DNA of 64,000 nucleotides from Rhizobiales bacterium CCH3-A5 (GCA_001556025.1 LSIB01000064.1:62001-126000), one strand, 5' to 3'. Positions 18,671-28,238 are shown, numbered from the stretch's first letter. Numbers and translations are program-made. Notes: generated from the letters alone by a model not told the origin.

Positions 18671-19378
18671 TCACCGCGCCTTCTGGTTGAACAGCAGCGC
18701 ATGCTCCTCCGGCGTGCGCTGCTCGGGCGGCTTGCGCAGTTCCTCGGCAACCTTGAGACCCTTCTGCACGGCGGGGCGCGCGTTCATCGTGTCGAGCCAG
18801 CGAGCGACGTTCGGGAACTGCGCGATGTCCTGGCCCTGCCGCTCCCAGCCGCGTGCCCAGCCGATGCAGGCCATGTCGGCGATCGAATACTCCCCGCAGA
18901 TGTAGTCGCGGCCGGCGAGGCGCTTGTTGAGCACGCCGTAGAGCCGGTTCGACTCGTTGGTGTAGCGCTCGATCGCATAGGGGATGGGGTCCGGCGCATA
19001 GAGCCGGAAATGATGCGTCTGGCCGAGCATGGGGCCGAAACCGCCCATCTGCCAGAACAGCCACTCATCCACGGCGACGCGGGCGCGCTCGTCGGTCGGA
19101 TAGAATTGTCCTGTCTTGCGGCCGAGATATTGCAGGATCGCGCCGGATTCGAAGACGGAGATCGGCTGGCCGTCGGGGCCTTCGGGATCGACGATCGCCG
19201 GCATGCGGTTATTGGGCGAGATCGCCAGGAATTCGGGCTTGAACTGGTCGCCCTTGCCGATATTGACCGGGACCATGGTGTAGGGCAGCCCGCACTCCTC
19301 CAGCATGATGGTGATCTTCCAGCCATTGGGCGTGGGCCAGTAATACAGGTCGATCGGCTTTGTCTGGCTGGCGGGCAT
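18671..19378 (-). CDS. Glutathione S-transferase family protein (YfcG/GstB-like)
   Basis: 235-residue cytosolic GST. The N-terminal thioredoxin-like domain has PIDLYYWPTPNGWKITIML with the Asn expected at the active site of Nu-class YfcG-type enzymes, the cis-proline block NNRMPAIVDPEGPDG and the glutathione-binding FESGAILQYL; the C-terminal helical domain has YSIADMACIGWARG. Start 19378 (MPASQTKPIDL) is chosen at the domain start; the longer reading to 19510 has no domain support. Members act as disulfide-bond reductases or peroxidases; substrate unknown. Confidence 0.88.
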   Translation of the reverse strand: MPASQTKPIDLYYWPTPNGWKITIMLEECGLPYTMVPVNIGKGDQFKPEFLAISPNNRMPAIVDPEGPDGQPISVFESGAILQYLGRKTGQFYPTDERARVAVDEWLFWQMGGFGPMLGQTHHFRLYAPDPIPYAIERYTNESNRLYGVLNKRLAGRDYICGEYSIADMACIGWARGWERQGQDIAQFPNVARWLDTMNARPAVQKGLKVAEELRKPPEQRTPEEHALLFNQKAR

Positions 19379-19599
19379 GATTTTCAGTGTCCTGTCGCTG
19401 GTGAGTGCCGCCAGCAGGTTTAAGCCCACGGCCGCGCGCCCGGAAGGGCCGCGCTGCGCGAGAGGCGCGGGCTCGCCATGTCGTGATGGGCGATGAGCGC
19501 TTGAATTCAACCACAGGTTCAGCCGAGACTGGCGTCATCGGCCGGGCGGCCTGCGGACTGAGCCCGTCGCCCCGCGCCGGTTCCTCGAGGATCACCGCC

Positions 19600-19920
19600 A
19601 TGCGCCTTCCCCTGATCGCCGCCAGCCTCGCCGCCGCATCCGCGCTTGCGCTCTCCCTGCCTGCCGCCGCGCAGACCAACCCGCTGCAGCAGCGCCCCGC
19701 CGCCCCCGCCCGCACAGCGCCGGCGAGCACGGCCGCACCTGCGGCCGAGGCGGCCAAGCCCAAGCGGGCGCGCTCCGAGGCGCAGCTCAAGAACGACAAC
19801 CGCCTGCGCACCTGCGGCGCGGAATGGCGCGCCAATAAGCCCGACCTGACCAAGAAGGGCTACAACTGGATCAAGTATTCGACCGAATGCCGCAAGCGGC
19901 TGGCCGCGCAGGGGCAGTGA
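19600..19920 (+). CDS. Small secreted basic hypothetical protein
   Basis: 106-residue exported protein: signal peptide MRLPLIAASLAAASALALS, cut after AAA-Q, an Ala/Pro/Thr linker (residues 30-55), then a short basic module with two cysteines (LRTCGAEWRANKP and STECRKRLAAQ). Similar short WxxxC-type modules are common in Rhizobiales secreted proteins of unknown role. ATG at 19600 follows CGAGG at 19585. Longer upstream reading to 19405 would place the signal peptide inside the protein. Confidence 0.72.
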   Translation: MRLPLIAASLAAASALALSLPAAAQTNPLQQRPAAPARTAPASTAAPAAEAAKPKRARSEAQLKNDNRLRTCGAEWRANKPDLTKKGYNWIKYSTECRKRLAAQGQ

Positions 19921-19925
19921 GCACC

Positions 19926-19955
19926 GACCGGAGCGTCGGAGACGGCGCTCCGGTC
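19926..19955. terminator. Hairpin between convergent genes
   Basis: GACCGGAGCG (19926-19935) and CGCTCCGGTC (19946-19955) form a perfect 10-bp GC-rich stem with a 10-nt loop between the stop codons of the secreted protein and the GNAT gene. It lacks a U-run, so it may end transcription only with help from Rho, or protect 3' ends. Confidence 0.5.
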
Positions 19956-20442
19956 AAAGCGTTATCTTGAAACCCTCATGGCTCTGCTCGAAGCCGAGAT
20001 TGCGGTAGAAGCGGTGGGCGGCGATGCGGCTCTTGTTGGAGCTCAGCTCGAACAGCCCGACACCATGCGCCTTCGCGAAAGCGAGCGCGGCCGCGACCAT
20101 GAGAGCACCGATGCCCTGCCCCCGGCATTCGGGCGCGACATGGACGCTTTCGAGCTTGGCGCGCCTGCGGCCCCGCGCGGCGATGCCGGGTATGAGCGTG
20201 ACCTGATAGGTGCCGAGCACGAGGCCGGCCCGCTCGGCGACGAAGAGGTGGTTGGCAGGGCTGGCCTCGACCTCATCGAAGGCGCGCAGATAGTCCGGAT
20301 GGGCGGCCTCGGCCTCGATCTGCGCCACCGTCATGGGTTCCGTCGCCGAGCCGTGCAGGATCAGCGCGGCGATCCGCGCCACGTCCTCTCGCCGCGCCGG
20401 GCGGATGGCGATCTCGTCGGGGTCGATCCTTATCTCGTCCAT
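19954..20442 (-). CDS. GNAT family N-acetyltransferase
   Basis: 162-residue GNAT enzyme moving an acetyl group from acetyl-CoA to an amine. The acetyl-CoA site motif A is SVHVAPECRGQGIGALMVAAALAF, with motif B FYRNLGFEQS at the end. The acceptor is not predictable. It is the second gene of a two-GNAT unit, 8 bp after the next gene upstream. Confidence 0.85.
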   Translation of the reverse strand: MDEIRIDPDEIAIRPARREDVARIAALILHGSATEPMTVAQIEAEAAHPDYLRAFDEVEASPANHLFVAERAGLVLGTYQVTLIPGIAARGRRRAKLESVHVAPECRGQGIGALMVAAALAFAKAHGVGLFELSSNKSRIAAHRFYRNLGFEQSHEGFKITL

Positions 20443-20450
20443 TGCCGGCT

Positions 20451-20957
20451 CTACTCCGAGAACAGCCGCTTGGCCATCATCAGCGTGTTGGGCGTGTCCT
20501 CGCGGCCGTCGAACCGCGCCTGACGCTGCAGGAAAAAGCCCATGCGCTCGTAGAAGGCGATCGCCGGCTCGTTCTGGCTCTCGACCTCGAGGCGCGCCAC
20601 AGGCGCATGCGGGAAACAGGCAAGCGTGACCTGCAGCAGGGTCCGGCCGATGCCGACACCCTGATATTGCGGGAGGACATAGAGCCTCGTGAGCAACGCG
20701 GCGCGATCCGGCTCCGGGCGGGCCGAGGATGTGGCGACGATCTCCGCGCCGATCAGCGCGACGAGGAAAGCCCCATCCTCCCGGCCGAGCTGCGCAGACA
20801 GGTTCTCCAGCGAATGCCAGGCGTTTGTGATCTCGGCGACGCGCCGCCAGCCATAAATGCCGTCATAGGTGGCGTGCCAGGTCTCGACCAGCATGGCGCG
20901 GACCGCCGGAAGGTCGGCGGTCTCGGCGTCGCGGATGATGAGACCGTCGGGGGTCAT
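20451..20957 (-). CDS. GNAT family N-acetyltransferase
   Basis: 168-residue GNAT enzyme. N-terminal IRDAETADLPAVRAMLVETW, then motif A RLYVLPQYQGVGIGRTLL and the C-terminal AFYERMGFFLQRQARF block. It resembles PhnO/RimI-like stand-alone acetyltransferases of unknown acceptor. It is followed by the other GNAT gene 8 bp downstream and is separated from gatB upstream by a palindromic repeat. Confidence 0.85.
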   Translation of the reverse strand: MTPDGLIIRDAETADLPAVRAMLVETWHATYDGIYGWRRVAEITNAWHSLENLSAQLGREDGAFLVALIGAEIVATSSARPEPDRAALLTRLYVLPQYQGVGIGRTLLQVTLACFPHAPVARLEVESQNEPAIAFYERMGFFLQRQARFDGREDTPNTLMMAKRLFSE

Positions 20958-20990
20958 TCCAGTCGTCCAGCCTGCACAGGAAACACCGCC

Positions 20991-21086
20991 GTCATCCCGG
21001 GCTTGACCCGGGACCCATGCTGGAACGCCACCATGAAGGGCTCAGGAATGGATCCCGGATCTCCGCTACGCTGCGTCCGGGATGAC
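20991..21086. repeat. REP-like palindromic element, GTCATCCCGG family
   Basis: The outer arms GTCATCCCGG (20991-21000) and CCGGGATGAC (21077-21086) are exact reverse complements; inside, GACCCGGGACCCA (21005-21017) faces GATCCCGGATC (21051-21061). This 96-bp arrangement matches the dispersed palindromic elements seen widely in Rhizobiales genomes. It lies between the gatB stop and the GNAT gene. One copy in the window. Confidence 0.8.
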
Positions 21087-21097
21087 AACATGTCCGA

Positions 21098-22579
21098 TCA
21101 CTCGATCCCCAGCTTCGCTTTCAGGATTTCGTTCAGCGCCTGCGGGTTGGCCTTGCCGCCCGAGGCCTTCATCGCCTGTCCGACGAACCAGCCGAGCATG
21201 GTCGGCTTCGCCTTGACCTGCTCGACCTTATCGGGGTTGGCCGCGATCAGCTCGTCCACCGCCTTCTCGATCGCGCCGGTATCGGTGACCTGCTTCATGC
21301 CCCGCGCCTCGACGATGGCGCGCGGATCGCCCCCTTCCGACCAGAGAATCTCGAACAGATCCTTGGCGATGCGCCCTGAGATGACGCCCTCCCCGATCAG
21401 ATCGATCAGCCCGCCGAGCTGAGCTGCCGAGACCGGCGAGGTCGCGATGTCCCTGCCCTCCTTGTTCAGGCGACCGAAGAGCTCGTTGATGACCCAGTTG
21501 GCGGCGGCCTTGCCGTCCCGGCCGTTCGCCACCGCCTCGAAATAATCCGCCTGCTCGCGCTCGGCGACCAGCACCGAGGCATCGTAGGGCGAGAGCCCGT
21601 ATTCCGCGATAAAGCGCGCCTTCTTGGCGTCCGGCAGCTCCGGCAGATGCGCTTTCAGGTCCGCGACGAAGGCATCGGAAAATTCGAGCGGCAGCAGGTC
21701 GGGGTCCGGGAAGTAGCGATAGTCGTGCGCCTCCTCCTTGGAGCGCATCGAGCGGGTCTCGCCCTTGGCCGGATCGTAGAGCCGCGTCTCCTGCTCGATC
21801 GCACCGCCATCCTCCAGAATGCCGATCTGGCGGCGCGCCTCGGTCTCGACCGCCTGGCCGATGAAGCGGATCGAGTTGACGTTCTTGATCTCACAGCGCG
21901 TGCCCAGTTCCGCGCCGGGTTTGCGCACCGAGACGTTCACGTCGGCGCGCAGATTGCCCTTCTCCATGTCGCCGTCGCAGGTGCCGAGATAGCGCAGGAT
22001 GGTGCGCAGCTTCGTCACATAGGCGCGCGCCTCGTCGGCCGAGCGCAGGTCCGGCTTGGAGACGATCTCCATCAGCGCCACGCCCGAGCGGTTGAGATCG
22101 ACGAAGGACATGGTCGGGTGCTGATCGTGGATCGACTTGCCGGCGTCCTGCTCCAGATGGAGCCGCTCGACGCCGACGGTGATCTGCTCGGTGGGCGAGA
22201 GATCGACGACGATCTCGCCCTCGCCGACGATCGGGCTCTTGTACTGGCTGATCTGATAGCCCTGCGGCAGGTCGGGGTAGAAATAGTTCTTCCGGTCGAA
22301 GACCGAGCGGTTGTTGATCCGCGCATTGAGGCCGAGCCCAGTGCGGACGGCCTGGCGGACGCATTCGGCGTTGATCACCGGCAGCATGCCGGGCATGGCG
22401 GCGTCGACGAGGCTGACATGGGCGTTGGGCTCCGCCCCGAAGGCGGTGGCCGCGCCGGAAAACAGCTTGGCGCTGGAGGTGACCTGGGCGTGGATTTCGA
22501 GGCCGATCACGACCTCCCAATCGCCGGTTGCGCCCTTGAGCAGTTTCTTCGGGTCGGCAGGGCGGACATGCGCGTTCAT
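21098..22579 (-). CDS. gatB: Aspartyl/glutamyl-tRNA amidotransferase subunit B
   Basis: GatB of the GatCAB complex, which converts Glu-tRNA-Gln (and Asp-tRNA-Asn) to the amide form. 493 residues: the kinase-like N-terminus [20 protein letters not shown], the metal/ATP region [20 protein letters not shown] and [16 protein letters not shown], then the helical and YqeY tail domain ending [10 protein letters not shown]. It is set apart from gatC-gatA by the RND genes, whereas these genes are often clustered. A palindromic element follows its stop codon. Confidence 0.97.
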   Translation of the reverse strand: MNAHVRPADPKKLLKGATGDWEVVIGLEIHAQVTSSAKLFSGAATAFGAEPNAHVSLVDAAMPGMLPVINAECVRQAVRTGLGLNARINNRSVFDRKNYFYPDLPQGYQISQYKSPIVGEGEIVVDLSPTEQITVGVERLHLEQDAGKSIHDQHPTMSFVDLNRSGVALMEIVSKPDLRSADEARAYVTKLRTILRYLGTCDGDMEKGNLRADVNVSVRKPGAELGTRCEIKNVNSIRFIGQAVETEARRQIGILEDGGAIEQETRLYDPAKGETRSMRSKEEAHDYRYFPDPDLLPLEFSDAFVADLKAHLPELPDAKKARFIAEYGLSPYDASVLVAEREQADYFEAVANGRDGKAAANWVINELFGRLNKEGRDIATSPVSAAQLGGLIDLIGEGVISGRIAKDLFEILWSEGGDPRAIVEARGMKQVTDTGAIEKAVDELIAANPDKVEQVKAKPTMLGWFVGQAMKASGGKANPQALNEILKAKLGIE

Positions 22580-22720
22580 CGAGTTCTTCCGGATGCAAAA
22601 TCTGGATTACCGGTTACGATTTCGCCGCGTGTGCGGCAAGCGGCTGTTGCTCTGCTGTCACCCGATGGCCGCAATCATGCTAGATTGCCGCCGTTGCGTC
22701 ATTGTGTTGAGTGATGGATC

Positions 22721-22750
22721 TTGACAATCGTCACTACCGATCCCTTCTAG
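22721..22750 (+). promoter_or_regulatory. Candidate promoter of the RND efflux genes
   Basis: TTGACA (22721-22726), a perfect -35, is followed after 18 bp by TTCTAG (22745-22750), a weak -10, 58 bp before the adaptor start codon. Alphaproteobacterial promoters tolerate poor -10 elements. No operator dyad is obvious and no regulator gene is adjacent. Confidence 0.4.
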
Positions 22751-22807
22751 CGTCACAGGCCGGAAACCCGACATGGTTGTGCTGGCCCCGTCATCGGGAG
22801 TTCCGAC

Positions 22808-23965
22808 ATGCCCAACCGCCTTGCAAAAGGTCTGGCCCGCGCCGCTTGGCTGAGCGCGCTCATTTTGACATCGGCCGCGGCGCTCGCGCAGGGCGCGCCG
22901 CCGGCCCCGCCGGTGCAGGTTTCCGCGCCGCTGGCCAAGCGCGTCACAAACTGGGACGAGTTCACCGGCCGCTTCGAGGCCAGCGAACAGGTCGAGGTGC
23001 GCGCGCGCGTCTCCGGCTTTCTCGACGCGCTGCATTTCCGCGACGGCCAGCTCGTCAAGAAGGGCGACCTGCTCTTCACCATCGACCAGCGGCCCTACCA
23101 GCTCTCGGTCGACGCGGCGCGCGCCGAGGTCGCCCGCGCCAAGGCGCAGGTCGAGCTGACGCAGAGCGAGGTCGAGCGCGCCGAGGCGCTGACGCAGAAC
23201 CGCACGATCACCGCCCGCGACATCGACCAGCGCCGCGCCAACCTCAACAGCGCCATCGGCTCGCTGCAGGGGGCGGAGGCCAATCTCAAGACGGCCGAAC
23301 TCAATCTGGAGTGGACGCAGGTCCGCGCGCCGCTTGCCGGCCGCATCTCGAACCGCCGGGTCGATCCCGGCAACCTGATCGCCGGCGGCCAGTCCGGCGC
23401 GACGCTTCTGACGACGATCGTCGCCAGCGACCCGATCTATTTCACCTTCGACGCCTCGGAGGCCGACTATCTGCGCTATTCGCGGCTGGCGGCCGAAAAG
23501 CAGCGCGCCTCTTCGCGCGACAACGCCACGCCGACGCAGGTGCGCCTCGCCGACGAGCGCGAGTGGAAGCGGCAGGGCCGCATGGACTTCGTCGACAACG
23601 CGCTGAACGCCCGCTCGGGCACGATCCGCGGCCGCGCGGTGTTCGACAACAAGGACGAGTTCCTGACGCCGGGCACCTTCGGCCGCCTGCGCCTGTTCGC
23701 CGGCGAAACCGACGCGCTGCTGGTGCCCGACACCGTGATCGTCTCCGACCAGGCCAACAAGATCGTGCTGACGGTCGGCGCCGACAACAAGGTCGTTCCC
23801 AAGCCCGTCACGCTCGGCGCGATCAGCGAGGGCCTGCGCGTCGTCACGGGCGGCCTGACTCCGCAGGACAAGGTCATCATCGGCGGCCTGGCCAACCCGA
23901 TGGTGCGCCCGGGCGCGACGGTGACGCCGCAGCCCGGCGAGATCAAGGTCGCGGCGGCGAAGTAA
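22808..23965 (+). CDS. RND efflux periplasmic adaptor (membrane fusion protein)
   Basis: 385-residue adaptor linking an inner-membrane RND pump to an outer-membrane channel. The signal peptide (ARAAWLSALILTSAAALAQ) has no lipobox cysteine, so it is not a lipoprotein. Then come the first lipoyl half (EVRARVSGFLDALHFRDGQLV), a coiled-coil hairpin (about residues 100-160, DQRRANLNSAIGSLQGAEANL), the second lipoyl half with LEWTQVRAPLAGRISNRRVD, and the beta-barrel and proximal domains. It is 78 bp upstream of the pump gene. No TolC-type channel gene lies in the window. Confidence 0.93.
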   Translation: MPNRLAKGLARAAWLSALILTSAAALAQGAPPAPPVQVSAPLAKRVTNWDEFTGRFEASEQVEVRARVSGFLDALHFRDGQLVKKGDLLFTIDQRPYQLSVDAARAEVARAKAQVELTQSEVERAEALTQNRTITARDIDQRRANLNSAIGSLQGAEANLKTAELNLEWTQVRAPLAGRISNRRVDPGNLIAGGQSGATLLTTIVASDPIYFTFDASEADYLRYSRLAAEKQRASSRDNATPTQVRLADEREWKRQGRMDFVDNALNARSGTIRGRAVFDNKDEFLTPGTFGRLRLFAGETDALLVPDTVIVSDQANKIVLTVGADNKVVPKPVTLGAISEGLRVVTGGLTPQDKVIIGGLANPMVRPGATVTPQPGEIKVAAAK

Positions 23966-24043
23966 GCCGCCGCCGGACCCGCAAGCCGTTCCCCGGCCGG
24001 CCCTCGCGCCGGCCGCCCTGCCTTCAGGCCAGGATCGAATCCT

Positions 24044-27000
24044 ATGTTCCGTTTCGCGCACTTCTTCATCGACCGGCCGATCTTCGCCACCGTCCTTTCG
24101 GTGCTGCTGACGATCGCCGGCGCCATCGCCCAGCGCTCGCTGCCCATCGCCGAATATCCCGAGATCGCGCCGCCAACCGTCTCGATCACCGCGACCTATC
24201 CCGGCGCCTCGGCTGAAGTGGTGGCGCAGACCGTCGCGACCCCGATCGAGCAGGAGGTGAACGGCGTCGACGACATGCTCTACATCACCTCGCAATCGAC
24301 GGGTGACGGACGTGTCACCATCAACGTCGTGTTCAAGGCCGGCACCGATGTCGACCAGGCGCAGGTGCTGGTGCAGAACCGCGTCGCGGCGGCGGAACCC
24401 CGCCTGCCGAGCGAGGTCCGCGCCTTCGGCATCCAGACCCGCAAGGCCTCGCCAGACCTGATGATGGTCGTCAACATGCTGTCGCCCGACGGCACGCGCG
24501 ACGCGCAATACGTTTCCAACTACGCGACGCTCTATGTGAAGGACGTGCTGACCCGCATCGACGGCGTCGGCAACGTGCAGGTCTTCGGCGCGCGTGATTT
24601 CTCGATGCGGATCTGGCTCGACCCGGCCAAGGTCGCCGCACGCGGACTCTCGGCCGGCGACGTGGTCGCCGCGCTGCGCGCCGCCAACGTGCAGGTCGCG
24701 GCCGGCGCGATCAACCAGCCGCCGGCGAAGTCGGACGGCGCGTTCCAGCTGTCGGTCAACACGCTCGGCCGGCTGAGCGATGTCGAGGAATTCTACAACA
24801 TCGTGGTCCGCTCGGACACCGGGGCCGGCACCATCCGCATCCGCGACATCGCCCGCGTGGAACTCGGCTCGCAGGACTACACGACCAACGCCTATCTCAA
24901 CAACAAGGACGCGGTCGCGATCGGCGTGTTCCAGCGGCCGGGCTCCAACGCGCTGTCCACCGCCGCCTCGATCATCGGCACGATGGAGACCCTCAAGAAG
25001 GATTTCCCGAGCGGAATCGAGTATCGCATCGTCTACAACCCGACGGAGTTCATCGGCGAATCCGTCAACGCCGTGGTGACGACGCTGCTCGAGGCAGTCG
25101 CGCTCGTGGTGCTGGTCGTGATCCTGTTCCTGCAGACCTGGCGGGCTGCGATCATCCCGATCGTGGCGATCCCGGTCTCGCTGGTCGGCACCTTCCTGGT
25201 GATGAGCGCGGTCGGCATCTCCTTCAACACGATCTCGCTGCTCGCGCTCGTGCTCGCCATCGGCATCGTCGTCGACGACGCGATCGTGGTCGTCGAGAAC
25301 GTCGAGCGCTATCTCGCGCAGGGCATGTCGCCCAAGGAAGCCGCTCACAAGACCATGGACGAGGTCGGCGGGGCGCTGGTCGCGATCGCGCTGGTGCTGT
25401 GCGCGGTCTTCATCCCGACCGCCTTCATCACGGGTCTCCAGGGCGCGTTCTACCAGCAGTTCGCGGTGACGATCGCGGCCTCCACCGCGATCTCTGCCTT
25501 CGTCTCGCTGACCCTGTCGCCGGCGATGTCGGCGATCCTGCTGAAGCCCCACAGCCACGAGCCGCCAAAAGGCTTCCTCGCCGCGCTGGGCGCGCCTTTG
25601 CGCTGGTTCTTCAAATACTTCAACAAGGCGTTCGACTGGCTCTCGCGCAGCTATGGCGCGGTGACCTCGCGGCTGATCCGTTTCAGCGTCATCATGCTGA
25701 TCATCTATGGCGGGCTGATCGCGCTCGCGGTCCACCGCATCGGCGCGACGCCGACGGGCCTGATCCCGCAGCTGGACCGCGGCTACTACATCGTCGCCTT
25801 CCAGTTGCCGCCGGGCGCCTCGCTCGACCGCACCGACGCCGTCATCCGCAAGGCGACGGACGTGCTGCTGTCGCGGCCCGGCGTCGCCGACGCCGTCGCC
25901 TTCGCAGGCCTCGACGGCGCGACCTTCACGATCGCGCCCAATGGCGGCGTCGTCTTCGTGCGCACCAAGGACTTCAAGGAGCGCGCCAAGGAAGGCCTGA
26001 CCAACCAGGGCATCATCGCCGATCTGCGCCGGCAGATGTTCTCGATCAGCGAGGCCTTCGCGCTCGTCATCGAGCCACCGGCGGTGCCCGGCATCGGCAC
26101 GGGCGGCGGCCTCAAGGGCTATGTGCAGGATCGCGGCGGGCGCGGGCTCGCGGCGCTGGAAGGCGCAACCTGGATCGTCGCCGGCTCGGCGGCGCAGATC
26201 CCCGGCATCCAGCAGCCCTTCACCTTGTTCTCGACCAAGACGCCGCAGGTCTTCGCCGATATCGACCGGACCAAGGCCGAGATGCTCGGCGTGCCGATCA
26301 CCCGCATCTTCGAGACGCTCTCTGTCTATATGGGCTCGGCTTATATCAACGACTTCAACATTCTGGGCCGGACCTACCGGGTGACGGCGCAGGCCGACAA
26401 CCCGTTCCGGCTCGACATCCGCGACGTCGCCAACCTCAAGACGCGCAATGCCGAGGGCGAGATGGTGCCGATCGGCTCGGTCGCCTCCTTCTCGGATACG
26501 ACCGGCGCCTATCGCGTGCCGCGCTACAACCTCTATCCGGCGGCCGAGGTGCAACTCTCGATGGCGCGCGGTTATTCGACCGGCCAGGGCATCGCCGCGA
26601 TCGAGAAGCTGACTCAGGAGCGCCTGCCGGCCGGCTTCGGCTTCGAATGGACCGAGATCGCCCTGCAGGAAAAGCTTGCGGGCAACACGGCGACGATCGC
26701 CTTCGGGCTCGCCGTAGTCTTCGTCTTCCTGCTGCTGGCGGCGCTCTATGAGAGCTGGCTCCTGCCGCTCGCGGTCATCCTGATCGTGCCGATGTGTATC
26801 CTGGCGGCCATGATCGGCGTCGGGCAGCAGGGGCTCGACCGCAACGTCCTGGTCGACATCGGCCTCGTCGTGCTGGTCGGTCTCGCGGCCAAGAACGCGA
26901 TCCTGATCGTCGAATTCGCCAAGCAGGCGGAGGAGGAAGGCATGAGCCGGCGCGAGGCCGCCATCGCCGCCGCCAGGACCCGGCTGCGGCCGATCCTGAT

Positions 27001-27238
27001 GACCTCGCTCGCCTTCATCCTAGGCGTGCTGCCGCTGGCGATCGCGACCGGCGCGGGCGCGGAAATGCGCCAGTCGCTCGGCGTCGCGGTGTTCTCCGGC
27101 ATGATCGGCGTGACGATCTTCGGCCTGATTTTCACGCCCGTGTTCTACGTGGTGGTACGCTGGCTCGCCGGGCTGTTCGGCGGGAAGAAGAAGCCGGACG
27201 CCACCCCGCACGGGGATGCATCGCCGAGCCACTCGTGA
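24044..27238 (+). CDS. RND multidrug efflux permease, HAE1 family
   Basis: 1064-residue proton-driven transporter of the AcrB/MexB/BepE class. The N-terminus MFRFAHFFIDRPIFATVLSV and the FQRPGSNALSTAA porter segment fit the family. The proton-relay acidic pair is seen in LAIGIVVDDAIVVVENVER of the fourth helix. Two homologous halves each with one helix plus a periplasmic loop and five to six helices are evident; GLAAKNAILIVEFAKQAEEEG marks the second half. Likely substrates are hydrophobic drugs, detergents or aromatics. Together with the adaptor it forms an operon that needs a channel encoded elsewhere. Confidence 0.95.
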   Translation: MFRFAHFFIDRPIFATVLSVLLTIAGAIAQRSLPIAEYPEIAPPTVSITATYPGASAEVVAQTVATPIEQEVNGVDDMLYITSQSTGDGRVTINVVFKAGTDVDQAQVLVQNRVAAAEPRLPSEVRAFGIQTRKASPDLMMVVNMLSPDGTRDAQYVSNYATLYVKDVLTRIDGVGNVQVFGARDFSMRIWLDPAKVAARGLSAGDVVAALRAANVQVAAGAINQPPAKSDGAFQLSVNTLGRLSDVEEFYNIVVRSDTGAGTIRIRDIARVELGSQDYTTNAYLNNKDAVAIGVFQRPGSNALSTAASIIGTMETLKKDFPSGIEYRIVYNPTEFIGESVNAVVTTLLEAVALVVLVVILFLQTWRAAIIPIVAIPVSLVGTFLVMSAVGISFNTISLLALVLAIGIVVDDAIVVVENVERYLAQGMSPKEAAHKTMDEVGGALVAIALVLCAVFIPTAFITGLQGAFYQQFAVTIAASTAISAFVSLTLSPAMSAILLKPHSHEPPKGFLAALGAPLRWFFKYFNKAFDWLSRSYGAVTSRLIRFSVIMLIIYGGLIALAVHRIGATPTGLIPQLDRGYYIVAFQLPPGASLDRTDAVIRKATDVLLSRPGVADAVAFAGLDGATFTIAPNGGVVFVRTKDFKERAKEGLTNQGIIADLRRQMFSISEAFALVIEPPAVPGIGTGGGLKGYVQDRGGRGLAALEGATWIVAGSAAQIPGIQQPFTLFSTKTPQVFADIDRTKAEMLGVPITRIFETLSVYMGSAYINDFNILGRTYRVTAQADNPFRLDIRDVANLKTRNAEGEMVPIGSVASFSDTTGAYRVPRYNLYPAAEVQLSMARGYSTGQGIAAIEKLTQERLPAGFGFEWTEIALQEKLAGNTATIAFGLAVVFVFLLLAALYESWLLPLAVILIVPMCILAAMIGVGQQGLDRNVLVDIGLVVLVGLAAKNAILIVEFAKQAEEEGMSRREAAIAAARTRLRPILMTSLAFILGVLPLAIATGAGAEMRQSLGVAVFSGMIGVTIFGLIFTPVFYVVVRWLAGLFGGKKKPDATPHGDASPSHS

Positions 27239-27285
27239 TCTGATCTCCCTCGCGCCGGCAGGCCGTCGCGGGGGAGAGCAATTGC

Positions 27286-27996
27286 ATGGCGGGCTGGCTT
27301 ACGATCGTTCTCGGCATCGCGCTGGTCAGCGTGCTGATCGCGGGGGTTGCGATCGTTCCGGCCTGGTGTCGGCTGAAGCGTACCGAGTACATCCGGACCT
27401 ATGCCTGGCCGCCCGGGCTGCTCGACAAGCTGGCGATGCAGCACCGCGGTTTCACCCGCAAGGAGACGGCGCTTGTGGCGCAGGGGTTGCGCCAGTTCTT
27501 CCTCGCCTATCTCAACAGCGGCCAGCGCTACGTGGCCATGCCATCGCAGGTCGCCGACGACCTCTGGCACGAGTTCATCCTCTACACCCGCGCCTATCAG
27601 GCGTTCTGCGACAACGCCTTCGGCTCTTTCCTGCACCATACGCCGGCCGTTGCGTTGGCCGATGGCCGGAAGAAGGACAATGCCGGCCTGCGCCGCGTCT
27701 GGCTGCACTGCTGCCGCGAGGACGGGATCAACCCGAGCAACCCCTCGCGCCTGCCGCTGCTGTTTGCGCTCGATGTCAAGTTGAACATCCCCGGCGGTTA
27801 CCGCTACTACTCGAACTGCGCGGAACTCCGCCGCAATGGCGATGCCGGCTCGCAATGCGGCGGGGATTTTTCGAGTTCGTCCTATGATGGCGGGACGGAC
27901 GGCATGAGTTCGGACAGTCGCGGCGATGGCGGTTCCGGTGACGGCGGCAGCGACAGTGGCGGAGATGGCGGCGGCTGCGGGGGCGGCGGAGACTGA
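27286..27996 (+). CDS. Membrane-anchored protein with glycine-rich tail (GRDP-like)
   Basis: 236-residue protein with one N-terminal membrane helix (WLTIVLGIALVSVLIAGVAIV), a globular part containing VADDLWHEFILYTRAYQAFCDNAFG, a block resembling the W-H-x-F-I-L-Y signature of glycine-rich domain-containing proteins, and a 45-residue tail of Gly, Ser and Asp ending GGGCGGGGD. The His-Cys-rich LHHTP and LHCCRED stretches may bind metal. Function is unknown. It follows the RND pump by 47 bp and may be cotranscribed with it. Confidence 0.75.
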   Translation: MAGWLTIVLGIALVSVLIAGVAIVPAWCRLKRTEYIRTYAWPPGLLDKLAMQHRGFTRKETALVAQGLRQFFLAYLNSGQRYVAMPSQVADDLWHEFILYTRAYQAFCDNAFGSFLHHTPAVALADGRKKDNAGLRRVWLHCCREDGINPSNPSRLPLLFALDVKLNIPGGYRYYSNCAELRRNGDAGSQCGGDFSSSSYDGGTDGMSSDSRGDGGSGDGGSDSGGDGGGCGGGGD

Positions 27997-28003
27997 GGTC
28001 CGG

Positions 28004-28192
28004 TCAGACGAAGCGCCGCGCCAGCAGCCGGCAAACCCAGCCGAGCCCCAACGCCGCGGCGGCAGCGATCAGATGCTCGCGCGGCATCCCGACTGCGTCG
28101 GCGCGCAGGTGCTGCACGACGACGAGGATGAGCAACAACGTCGCGACGAGGATCAAGGCCCAGCCCAGAAAGGTCAGGCAGGCATAGGCCAT
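28004..28192 (-). CDS. Small two-helix membrane protein
   Basis: 62-residue hydrophobic protein: helix one LTFLGWALILVATLLLILVV, a short polar loop, helix two LIAAAAALGLGWVCRLLA and a basic end RRFV, suggesting both ends in the cytoplasm. The ATG at 28192 has only a weak ribosome site; a GTG at 28207 is an alternative. It lies 46 bp downstream of gatA on the same strand. No family recognised. Confidence 0.5.
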   Translation of the reverse strand: MAYACLTFLGWALILVATLLLILVVVQHLRADAVGMPREHLIAAAAALGLGWVCRLLARRFV

Positions 28193-28238
28193 GGCCCGGC
28201 TCAGGATCACCGGTGCAGGCCGGGATATTTGACGAGCC

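Noticed and set aside
22658..26554. A 1298-codon open frame on the minus strand
   Set aside because: It lies fully opposite the RND adaptor and pump genes, whose products have clear domains; the frame has only Arg, Asp, His and Gln-rich sequence. High GC makes long antisense frames common.
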